Made by a program: the position numbers and the translations under genes
The notes under the pieces: generated by a model
Told to the model about the DNA's origin: nothing
The model's input: the letters and a program-made list of their open reading frames with translations, nothing else
Databases searched by the model: none
Origin: an uncultured Nitrospira sp.
GTDB lineage: Bacteria > Nitrospirota > Nitrospiria > Nitrospirales > Nitrospiraceae
Assembly (NCBI GenBank): GCA_902500995.1
Contig: CABVSR010000002.1
Coordinates: 207,203-271,202, forward strand
DNA length: 64,000 bases
Reading direction: 5' to 3'
Part shown: in pieces, positions 10,001 to 16,830 of the stretch
Layout of the letters: each line of letters starts with the position of its first letter
Numbering within the stretch: the stretch's first letter is position 1

Positions 10001-10340
10001 CGTCCAGGCGGCTATAGGAAATCGTTTTGAAGCAACGGACCAGCACACAGTCGCGTTGTCCGGTTTCGGGATCTCCGAGCGCCTCGAACAGATAGTTCAC
10101 CGCCTTCGACGCCGCCTCCTGCAACGAGCCGGACTGCTCCCCCAGCTGACGCAGCACGGCCGAACATTCGGTCATCTCCAATAGAGAAAAGCGAGCCAGG
10201 CTATACACAGGCGGGCCCTCGAGTGAACGATGGGGATGAGGATCTACGCGCCACTGATTGACGGATGTCGGGAGATGCCGAAACGTGAGGGAAGGCGCGT
10301 ACCGAGAACTCTGGCCTTCCAAAACGAGGCGCAGAAGCAC
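7068..10340 (-). CDS. Multi-PAS sensor histidine kinase (HisKA_3 type)
   Basis: The product is 1090 aa if started at the GTG at 10340. An N-terminal segment of about 300 residues looks GAF-like (cytoplasmic; FYVPDAAGSPYVP, VKSVLCFGG). Four PAS domains follow (about 345-475, 478-600, 605-725, 730-860). The dimerisation domain is HisKA_3 (phospho-His in IARELHDELG) and the HATPase has RICQEALTNVARHA, DNGRGI and GLLGMRERAGLLGG. This is the NarX/DegS class, fitting the NarL regulator next door. No membrane segment is seen, so it is a soluble sensor of unknown signal. A promoter ends 12 bp before the GTG, leaving almost no leader; GTG at 10208 or ATG at 10175 are alternative starts that lose only unconserved residues. 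Confidence 0.9.
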   Translation of the reverse strand: MLLRLVLEGQSSRYAPSLTFRHLPTSVNQWRVDPHPHRSLEGPPVYSLARFSLLEMTECSAVLRQLGEQSGSLQEAASKAVNYLFEALGDPETGQRDCVLVRCFKTISYSRLDAEHQQLVQEKLGGIAPFPDLRCFTLVASSGAEPDWNRVDRSHRYRVIPMVSADFVKQFPMFSQLLHQFGVSTEFDVRPDGEWLVDLEEKTYNVFYVPDAAGSPYVPVQEGFVGKYGVKSVLCFGGMLPSRDLFAVILFSRTAVPRETAALCKSLALSLKTSLLAFDEASPADRDARPSAGLAAEPATSVRHQSRLAVAEQLLRVYEDAVRTQSAGIVQAEGALRDRAEALARSEQALSEQTRIVNSVLRSMGDGVVVTDAAGRLVVANPAVESILGFSPGDVPPIEWVDRYEFFHGDATTAFRRDEWPLARALRGEKVDWLEVYMRASQTVPGRWISINARPIRDEAGLLCGSVAVFHDITWLKRAQDALFESEYRFRSLVEGARDIIFTLSADLTLTSLNQAFETVTNWSRSQWIGEPLATLLHPDDAGFCQDVLQAILERGTPLTCSMQISTKQGGYVTGEFVGTPQMRQGRVVGVLGIIRDVTERRRIEDALRVSEERLRSIVQSTKDAIVLVNALMKVAFWNKGAEATFGYSAEEIIGQPVTLIIPERYHEELERNVQRVRVLERVHATSKTLELVGRRKSGDEFPLEVSVTSWKGKSDLFFTIIMRDISERRSAEEQLDRLHYHNQVVLNSAGEGIFGVDREGRLTFVNPAAAKMFGWEADGMIGRSLHALLVPPELSEQPLGQLDCPIVETIRAGESREQVDSTFWRRDGTSFSVEYVSTPISERGDIVGAVVVFKDTTDRKRAEAQLQDSLRRLRKLSGRMEGIREEERGRIARELHDELGVGLTCLKIDLSRLGGLLGERLVPRDRAKVEEKIRGMKEQVDSTITSVQRIVAELRPGVLDDLGLVAAIEWQCRDFQRRTGIICHCAVSHEDLRVDPEQATAVFRICQEALTNVARHAQATDVHVRLEDQDLGLLLQVRDNGRGIPQDRLADARSFGLLGMRERAGLLGGDVQVETLEGQGTTITLQLPR

Positions 10341-10351
10341 TCTGAAAACCG

Positions 10352-10380
10352 AGTCTAGTTAAGGGCACCAGGCTTGTCAA
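10352..10380 (-). promoter_or_regulatory. Sigma-70 promoter for the kinase-regulator operon
   Basis: Read on the minus strand, a perfect TTGACA (10380-10375), a 17-bp spacer and TAGACT (10357-10352) are present. Transcription should start near 10345, only about five bases before the GTG at 10340, so the kinase is either nearly leaderless or starts further in. Confidence 0.75.
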
Positions 10381-10463
10381 GGCAGACGGAGCGGAGACAG
10401 AATCGGCCCTCGCCGAACAGAACCGCTGCGGTCCCGTCTCATCAGGCACTGGCCGGACGGCCG

Positions 10464-10886
10464 CTATCGCACAGGTGGCGGCAACCCGAGCGCCTGCGAC
10501 AATAATGCGGCGTCGGAGGCATAGGTCAACCGCCGCAGCGCCTCCAGACGTTCAACCCATTGCACCTCTTCAACTTCTCCGTCCGGCACTCCGGCCTGCT
10601 CAAGCGGCGCCATTTTGAACCACACCACCGTCTTGCGGAACCGGCGCCCCTCGCGTTGAAACCAATATTCGGTCGTGGTGAGATCCTCGTCGATGCGGCA
10701 ACGCCACCCCGTCTCTTCCAGCACTTCCCGCAACGCAGCCTGGGCGGGAGTTTCACCGGCATCGAGCCGCCCTTTCGGGAATGACCAGACCGGCCGACCT
10801 TTCATGTCGGACACCCGGATCAGCAGCACGTCCTGCTGCCGCAAGACGACGCCGCCGGCCGACCGAACTAACCCCCCTTCAGCCAT
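10464..10886 (-). CDS. Nudix hydrolase
   Basis: The 140-aa protein carries a complete Nudix box, starting at GRLDAGETPAQAALREV and closing with LEETGW, the metal site for hydrolysis of nucleoside diphosphates linked to another group. VVWFKMAPLE and EVEEVQWVERLEAL complete the fold. Substrate cannot be told; diadenosine polyphosphates or damaged nucleotides are typical. GAGAGG lies about 8 bases before the ATG at 10886; the frame stays open far upstream, but that part is antisense of the SDR gene and has no conserved features. It follows the SDR gene by 50 bp and is probably co-transcribed. Confidence 0.88.
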   Translation of the reverse strand: MAEGGLVRSAGGVVLRQQDVLLIRVSDMKGRPVWSFPKGRLDAGETPAQAALREVLEETGWRCRIDEDLTTTEYWFQREGRRFRKTVVWFKMAPLEQAGVPDGEVEEVQWVERLEALRRLTYASDAALLSQALGLPPPVR

Positions 10887-10936
10887 GCGGTGTTCCTCTC
10901 CTCCGCCGGCCCAGCAATCGGCCATGGTGCGCCGGT

Positions 10937-11794
10937 TTATGCATGGCGCGAGAGTCCTAAGAACCAAGCAAGAAGCCGATCCTGCGCGGCATCCGGCAAC
11001 AGCCACTTCAACGCCGCTCTGAGCCGCGCATCCTTTCCCACCAGATATCGGGCTCGCGGGCGCTGGACGGTCAGGGCGCGAGCCACCACCTGGGCAACCG
11101 CCTCCGCAGGAATGGCGCGCGCGGCCGCCCCGGCTATCACCTCTTGCATGCGCGAGAGCGGTTGCGCGTAGAGGGCCAGCGACTCGGGCGCAACCCCACC
11201 GAGCGTGCGCGTAGCCGACATCGTGGATCGCTCCCAAATCTGTGACTGGATGGCGCCGGGCTCGATCAACGACACCGTGATTCCCCAAGGCGCCAACTCC
11301 AGGCGCAAGGCATCACTCATCGCCTCGAGGGCAAACTTCGATCCGCAATAGGCGCCAAGAAACGGTGTGGCCGCCAACCCCGCGATCGAACTGATATTGA
11401 CGATGCGTCCCCGTGCTCGGCGCAACAACGGCAGAAAGGCCTGAGTAACGGCCAGCGCGCCAATGACATTGACCTCGAATTGTGTCCGGACCTCTTGCAG
11501 GGGCAGCAGCTCCAGCGGGCCGGCCATGGAAATCCCGGCATTATTCACGAGGCCGGCCAGGCCGGCCTCCGGCAAGGCGAGAGCCAAGGTCTGGCTCGCG
11601 TGGGCGATCGAAGCGGAGTCGGTCACATCCAGCATCAGCACACGAAGACGAGGGGAACTCGAACGAGCCAAGGCTTCGCCGTCCTCCCTGCGCCGGACGC
11701 CGGCCCATACCGTGAAACCCAACCCATCGAGATAGCGCGCGCAGGCTGCTCCGATGCCGGTCGATGCGCCCGTAATCACGATGGTTCCTTCCAC
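10937..11794 (-). CDS. Short-chain dehydrogenase/reductase
   Basis: The 285-aa protein is a classical SDR: cofactor motif TGASTGIG (residues 8-15), NNAG (84-87), catalytic serines near 135-136, Tyr149 and Lys153 in YCGSK. Arg33-35 (AGVRRR) after the second strand suggest NADP(H). Many close relatives are annotated oxidoreductases of unknown substrate. The C-terminal 60 residues (RARYLVGKDARLRAALKWLL) match the usual tail of the retinol-dehydrogenase-like subgroup. Operon with the Nudix gene downstream. Confidence 0.9.
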   Translation of the reverse strand: MEGTIVITGASTGIGAACARYLDGLGFTVWAGVRRREDGEALARSSSPRLRVLMLDVTDSASIAHASQTLALALPEAGLAGLVNNAGISMAGPLELLPLQEVRTQFEVNVIGALAVTQAFLPLLRRARGRIVNISSIAGLAATPFLGAYCGSKFALEAMSDALRLELAPWGITVSLIEPGAIQSQIWERSTMSATRTLGGVAPESLALYAQPLSRMQEVIAGAAARAIPAEAVAQVVARALTVQRPRARYLVGKDARLRAALKWLLPDAAQDRLLAWFLGLSRHA

Positions 11795-12054
11795 CGCAAG
11801 CTCCTCCTCATTTATGAATAATCCGGGCTAGACCGATGTTCTGGCGAGCGGGCTCGCCGCCTGTACCATGCCCGAGACTAACATGCACGCGGGGTCAGAG
11901 GCATCAGCGAGTCCGACAGAAGAACCTTTCAGGGTTTTCAGTAGGGACCGCGCGGAAAAGAACAACATCGCCCTGTTTCCGCTTCCTTGCTCGAGAGGGC
12001 GGCGATGGGAATCGACGCGCGGCATCACCACTCGCTGTGCAGACCGGGCGAAAT

Positions 12055-12082
12055 TTGACAATCAGGCATCCTCATCTAGACT
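12055..12082 (+). promoter_or_regulatory. Sigma-70 promoter for the secreted Lon-like protease
   Basis: A perfect TTGACA at 12055-12060 and TAGACT at 12077-12082 are separated by 16 bp. The predicted transcription start coincides with the ATG at 12089, so translation may be leaderless or start at the GTG at 12125. The rest of the 294-bp gap 11795-12088 shows no convincing gene. Confidence 0.65.
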
Positions 12083-12088
12083 TGATTC

Positions 12089-12772
12089 ATGCGCGGACAC
12101 ACATCATTTTCCAGAAGCGGCACAGTGCGTCACCTCGCCGCCTGCGTCGCCGTCGCGCTCCTCGGCTGCCTGGCTCTCCTCCCTGCCACCGCACATGCCG
12201 GCCGAACTCTCGTCGTTCCCATCTCCGTCGCAACCTATACAGAAGATCAAATCGGCTTCCCGACGTTCGTCATGAAGTGGGACGAAGGCCGTCAGCCCGA
12301 TCCGCTGGCCTTGCGATGGGGGCGCAGTCAGGTCCCTGTCCGGGGGACCGGCATGAGCTCGCTTCAGCGAGCGTTTCAGTTCGCCGTCGCACGCGTGGGC
12401 TCCACCATTCGCCCGACCGGAACCCTGTCGCTCTATGCCACGTTTACGGGTCCGCTCAGCGAGGGGGGATCAACGGCGGAAGCCGCCCTGGCAATTGGAT
12501 TCATCGCCCTGCTGAAGGGGGATCAACTGGTCCGAGACATTACGATCACAGGAACGTTGGAAGGTGATGGGCGAATCGGACCGGTGGCTCAGGTCGCAGA
12601 AAAAATGAGCGCAGCCGCGAGAGCCGGCTACCACATGTTGCTGGTACCGCGCGGACAGTTTTATGCTCCTCGAATCAATCGAGTCAGCATGACGGCCGAA
12701 TCCAACGTGCTGGTCCGCGAAGTCGACACGATCGAAGAAGCCTACGAAATCATGACAGGGAAACGACTCTAG
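12089..12772 (+). CDS. Secreted Lon-domain (S16) serine protease-like protein
   Basis: The 227-aa product has a signal peptide (hydrophobic core about residues 16-34, cleavage near TAHA-G) and a Lon C-terminal proteolytic domain with no ATPase part. The Ser-Lys dyad is visible: Ser128 in LSEGGSTAEAALAIG and Lys172 in IGPVAQVAEKMSAAARAG, followed by the conserved LLVPRGQ strand. Lon normally works in the cytoplasm; here the domain would act in the periplasm or outside. Partner and substrate are unknown. The GTG at 12125 gives a more compact signal peptide and is an alternative start. It faces the CHAT gene convergently. Confidence 0.8.
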   Translation: MRGHTSFSRSGTVRHLAACVAVALLGCLALLPATAHAGRTLVVPISVATYTEDQIGFPTFVMKWDEGRQPDPLALRWGRSQVPVRGTGMSSLQRAFQFAVARVGSTIRPTGTLSLYATFTGPLSEGGSTAEAALAIGFIALLKGDQLVRDITITGTLEGDGRIGPVAQVAEKMSAAARAGYHMLLVPRGQFYAPRINRVSMTAESNVLVREVDTIEEAYEIMTGKRL

Positions 12773-12858
12773 CTCGCCTGCCTGCGATCCCTGGCCAGCC
12801 GTTCACGCCGATCTCCCCTGCATCCCGGTTGCCCGATTCGAGACTCGCGGATCAGGCG

Positions 12859-15330
12859 CTACATCCAGTTGTTGATCAAGAGAAAGGCCGCCCAGTAACT
12901 GGGATGCGTGTGACCGCGCTGAGAGAGAATTTTTTGCTGCGCCCGCTGCAAGGCCACAGCCTTTGAGATCGCCGGATCCTGCAATTGCCGGTAGAACTCC
13001 GACACCAGTTCCGTCGTCGTTTCATCATCCGACGTCCACAAACTCGCCAGCGCCGTCCGTGCCCCCGTCTTCACAGCAACACCCGTCAGCCCCAGCGCCG
13101 CTCGATCATCCTCGGCGGCCGTTTCACTCGCACTGAATGTGAGAAGATCCAGCGGCTGTTGGCGGTACTGTTGAAGTCCCACCAACTGCGACAACCGATC
13201 CATCGTGATCTTGCCGTCATGCGCCAACACGAACGAATCCTTGGCTTCGTTGTCGATGACCGTGTGAGACGCCACATGGACGATGCCGAGACCTTGATCC
13301 TTGATCTCTTCCTCCAACGTCGGCGTGGAGAATTGTTTGTTCATCAGCAGTTTTCCGCCGTACATCGTTCTGATGGCCTGGACTTCGGTTTCCGCGTAGC
13401 GCGGCGCCGACTGGCCCTCGACGGACTCGGTCAGGCCGACCGATAGCAGACTGCCCTTGCGGCGTTGCGGCGGTCCCATGTCGGTCAGTGCCAGACTTGG
13501 CGTGACAGCCACGGCGAGTGAATCCACGAGAAAATGCCGGCCATCGTGCAGGGCCCCCATCGGAATGGTTCTGAGCGATCCGTCGGCGACCATCACGAGT
13601 GTATGGATGCCGGCGCCCTGCAAGTCCTGCTGGACAGGCGCCACCAGCCACCCGTGCAAGGTTTGCGCAGAGGACAGGTAGTTTTGCGACTGCGAATCCT
13701 GAACCAGCCGTCTGAACGTACGAATCTCTTTGGTCAGCTTGTCTCCCGCTACGGGGACCCGGACTTGCTTCAGTCCGCTGGCGGTTTCCAGGAGCAGTTC
13801 GAGACGATCCGGAAACGCGAGTGGATACAGCACCGCCGTGCCGGAAGGCAATGGACCGGCGCCGCGGTGACTCGCGACCGTCGCGACACAATCGTCCTGG
13901 AAATAATCCTGCAGCTCGGCCGCCCGTGAGGTTTCGATCGTCTGTCTCACCTGCACCAGCAACTGTTCATTCTGCTCGGGTGTTTTCGCGGCTGCCGCTC
14001 GCCGCAGCAAGACATCTTCATACTCCACAAACAACGGCGCCACGGATTCGTAATAGGAATGGTGCCGCCCCTGGTACCCGACCGAATATTCGTAGTGAAT
14101 CGGCTTCAGCAGTGTCACGGCGCGCTGATAGGCGGCCAGCGATTCTTCCTCCTTGCCCTCCGCGCGCAACAGTCTTGCCGTTTGCCATTGCCAGCGATAC
14201 AGCGACTCCGGCGCGTTCACTTTCTGCGCAGCAAACGTCGCCTTTCGCGAATATTCCAACGCTTCGGGATTGCGATGCTCCTGCTCCCGCACCCCACCCA
14301 GATACCCCCAGGCATAGGATTCCCCGCGCGCATCACCGGTGCGTCCGGCGACCTCACCCGCCGCGGCAAAGGCCTCCGAGGCTTGCCGCAACAGGCCGGC
14401 TGCAGAGCCGACAGAGGCCACGGCTTCCGTCGCCCGGCCCTTCGCCGCATCCGCCTTCTTTGCCTGGCCGGATTTTCCCGTCGTGGCGGCGGATAATTCC
14501 TGATATCCAAGGCCGATATTCAACAACCCGGCGGTCTTGGCTTGGCCATCTCCCAGTGACCGCACCTCGGTCCAGGCTTGATCCAGATGGCGATGCGCTT
14601 CTCCCAGTTGCTGATTCTGGAGCAAGGCCATCGCGCCATTGATCTGCGCCGTCGCCGCGAGCGCCTCTTGCTTGCTCTCCGCGGCAAGCGCCCGGCTTTC
14701 CGCATAGACGTCGATCGCTTCCGCAAACTGGCGGCGGGCGGTCAGGGCATTGCCGAGATCATTCAAGATGCCGGACACCAACACCGGCCTATTCACCTCG
14801 CGCGCCAGCGTCAACGCCTTCGTCAGATGCTCGGTCGCTGGCTCGTCTTTGCCGAGCAGGTGGAAGGTATTGCCGAGCTGAGCGAGAATGGTGGCTGTCA
14901 GACCTCGTTCACCGGCTTGTTCCGAAAGTTTCAGCGCGCTTTGCAAGGTCCCTTGCGCGCGGCGGATCTGCCCTTCCTGCTGGAGGGCGTGCGCGACATT
15001 GATCAAGGCCTGGCTCTGCTCTTTGACCTGGCCGATTTCTTCAAACCCCCGCGCCGCATTCATCCAGTGCGCGGCCGCCTGGCCAAAGGCTCGTTGTTGA
15101 AACTGCGTGGTGCCCTGCCGCATTTCTTGCGCCGGGGTCATCGACGTGCCCGAGCCGCCCAACAATTCCAGCGCCATCCCGCTTGTAGGCCAGCCGAATC
15201 CGCCGAACGCGAGGACCCCGAGGCTCAGGATGGTCAACGGCGAGGAACGCACCAGCGAGCCAAGCGGACCGGGAGACCCATGCCTCCGCTTCATGCCGCG
15301 GCGAATGAGAATGTTACGCATCGTAGGCAT
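12859..15330 (-). CDS. TPR-CHAT protein with Ser in place of the catalytic Cys
   Basis: The 823-aa product begins with a signal-anchor (basic stretch then hydrophobic residues 31-52), followed by TPR repeats from about 65 to 400 (ALINVAHALQQEGQIRRAQ, LGNTFHLLGKDEPATEHL and so on). A caspase-like CHAT domain occupies about 500-823. The expected His is His689 (HVASH). The position usually holding the catalytic Cys in a SAC.TA motif reads FSASETA, with Ser735 coded AGT at 13126-13128. The C-terminus HPSYWAAFLLINNW is typical. In cyanobacteria such proteins sit beside two-partner secretion genes, as here: it starts 18 bp after the TpsA gene with a perfect AAGGAGG. Confidence 0.88.
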   Translation of the reverse strand: MPTMRNILIRRGMKRRHGSPGPLGSLVRSSPLTILSLGVLAFGGFGWPTSGMALELLGGSGTSMTPAQEMRQGTTQFQQRAFGQAAAHWMNAARGFEEIGQVKEQSQALINVAHALQQEGQIRRAQGTLQSALKLSEQAGERGLTATILAQLGNTFHLLGKDEPATEHLTKALTLAREVNRPVLVSGILNDLGNALTARRQFAEAIDVYAESRALAAESKQEALAATAQINGAMALLQNQQLGEAHRHLDQAWTEVRSLGDGQAKTAGLLNIGLGYQELSAATTGKSGQAKKADAAKGRATEAVASVGSAAGLLRQASEAFAAAGEVAGRTGDARGESYAWGYLGGVREQEHRNPEALEYSRKATFAAQKVNAPESLYRWQWQTARLLRAEGKEEESLAAYQRAVTLLKPIHYEYSVGYQGRHHSYYESVAPLFVEYEDVLLRRAAAAKTPEQNEQLLVQVRQTIETSRAAELQDYFQDDCVATVASHRGAGPLPSGTAVLYPLAFPDRLELLLETASGLKQVRVPVAGDKLTKEIRTFRRLVQDSQSQNYLSSAQTLHGWLVAPVQQDLQGAGIHTLVMVADGSLRTIPMGALHDGRHFLVDSLAVAVTPSLALTDMGPPQRRKGSLLSVGLTESVEGQSAPRYAETEVQAIRTMYGGKLLMNKQFSTPTLEEEIKDQGLGIVHVASHTVIDNEAKDSFVLAHDGKITMDRLSQLVGLQQYRQQPLDLLTFSASETAAEDDRAALGLTGVAVKTGARTALASLWTSDDETTTELVSEFYRQLQDPAISKAVALQRAQQKILSQRGHTHPSYWAAFLLINNWM

Positions 15331-15348
15331 GACGTCCTCCTTGGGAAG

Positions 15349-16629
15349 TTAGCACCCCTGCCATGATTCCATGAGTTGCGCGGTTGTCTGACCCTGACTC
15401 TGTGCGGCCGGCGCGGCCGGCGCGCCAGGCTCCATATCGCCGCCGACCTCCTCCAGCACCACCGGTGCCGGCAGGGATCGCCCGGGCTGCGACGGCGTGA
15501 CGTCCCTCGGAGCCTGCACGAGGCTGCTGAATGCGCCGTCTTTTCGCGCGGCGCAGCGGCTGGTCAGCAAGGGAGCCGGGGGGGCCGGAGCCTGTTGGGG
15601 AAGGATCATGGCCGCGCGATTCAAGAACGCCACCGGCTCGACCGGATTCGTCGGATTCACGCTGGCTACATTCGCGGTGGGGAGAGGCGGCAGTCCACCA
15701 AGATTGACGCCCACGACCTGGATTTGCGTCACTCGCTGCGTGAACGGGTTCGTCGTCGTGTTAGCCTGCGCTCCCGTCGGCACGGTGACATTCGGGCTCA
15801 CATCGATGGCGGCGGGAATCACGCCGCCGCCACCCGCGGCGATCAAGGTTCCGGGAAGCGCCTGGATCTGCCCGTTCCCCGCCGCTCCGGAGAACGGGTT
15901 TCCGACAAACGCCTGGGCACTCATTTCACCGGCCGAGCTGGTACTGCCGAGCATGACTCGCTGCGCGCTGATTTTCGATCCGTTGATCTGAATGCCTCCG
16001 CCCATCAAGCCCAGCACTGCCCCTGTCTGCAGCACCGTCGAAGGAGACGAGAGGATAATCGAACCATACGGGCCCTGGCCGAAAAATCCGAACGATACCG
16101 GCGAGCCGACGGAGAGGGTCGAATCAAACGCCAAGAGGCTGCTGTTCGCGGTGAAGATTCCGCCGTCGGCCAAACGCACTTGTTGGGCGGTGCTGAAATA
16201 GGCCGACCCGGACACGTTCAACTGCGCCGTCGGGCCGAACACGATGCCCGAAGGATTGATGAAAAACAGGTTCGCGTTGAGCGCTTGAACGGTGCCGTTG
16301 ATGTTGGAGGGCGACCCTCCGATCACTCGGCCGACGACATTGGAGACTCCGCCGGGGTTCACGAAGGCCGCGACATCTCCCGTTCCGACGGAGAATTGAT
16401 TGAAGCTATGAAAGAGGTTTGGGCCGCCTCCCGGCCTCGTCCCGCCGGTGATGTTTGTCGTATTACCCGACGTGCTCAGCGTCGTGCCCAGGCCGCCGGG
16501 TCCGGAGGGGGTCGCCACGATGTTGGTGGCTTGACCGTAGGCGTTCGACCAGGTGGAGCCCAGAAGCATCAGGAAGGCGAACAATCCACAAATCAACAGC
16601 GGCGGCAATCCTGCGGGGCGACATACCAT
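15349..16629 (-). CDS. Short two-partner-secretion exoprotein (TpsA, haemagglutination-activity domain)
   Basis: The 426-aa protein has a signal peptide (residues 1-33, ending SNAYGQA) and a TPS domain (about 35-260): NLFHSFNQFSVGTGDVAAF, NANLFFINPSGIVFGP and GSAYFSTAQQVRLADGG are the classical motifs. The rest is low-complexity, Pro/Ala-rich and ends in Cys; a conserved cysteine element (SRCAARKDGAFSSL) resembles tails of cyanobacterial relatives. It is very short for the family and lacks the long repeat shaft. The ATG at 16629 is chosen since GGAG lies 7 bases before it; the frame is open further upstream without support. Partner: the TpsB gene upstream. Confidence 0.87.
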   Translation of the reverse strand: MVCRPAGLPPLLICGLFAFLMLLGSTWSNAYGQATNIVATPSGPGGLGTTLSTSGNTTNITGGTRPGGGPNLFHSFNQFSVGTGDVAAFVNPGGVSNVVGRVIGGSPSNINGTVQALNANLFFINPSGIVFGPTAQLNVSGSAYFSTAQQVRLADGGIFTANSSLLAFDSTLSVGSPVSFGFFGQGPYGSIILSSPSTVLQTGAVLGLMGGGIQINGSKISAQRVMLGSTSSAGEMSAQAFVGNPFSGAAGNGQIQALPGTLIAAGGGGVIPAAIDVSPNVTVPTGAQANTTTNPFTQRVTQIQVVGVNLGGLPPLPTANVASVNPTNPVEPVAFLNRAAMILPQQAPAPPAPLLTSRCAARKDGAFSSLVQAPRDVTPSQPGRSLPAPVVLEEVGGDMEPGAPAAPAAQSQGQTTAQLMESWQGC

Positions 16630-16830
16630 GGTCAATCTCCTCATGTGATCAGAGAGGCGGAGCGGCCTCATCTCATACCCTAAACAGTCCGCAACTTCAA
16701 CCAGCACAGATCCCTTCCATGCGTGATCTGGAGCGGATGAGAGCCTGCCGATCGGCCCCGGCCATTCACCCCTGGCCTGGTAGGGCACCTTCAGCGAATT
16801 CGAACCCCACCGCCGGCTGCCGGCCTGCTG

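Noticed and set aside
10887..11288. N-terminal extension of the Nudix protein to 274 aa
   Set aside because: The extension is an antiparallel-frame shadow of the SDR gene, with unstructured Gly/Arg/Cys-rich sequence; a good ribosome site precedes the ATG at 10886.
11868..12275. Open plus-strand frame of 135 codons
   Set aside because: It overlaps the promoter and start of the Lon-like gene in another frame, has no ribosome site and shows no family pattern.
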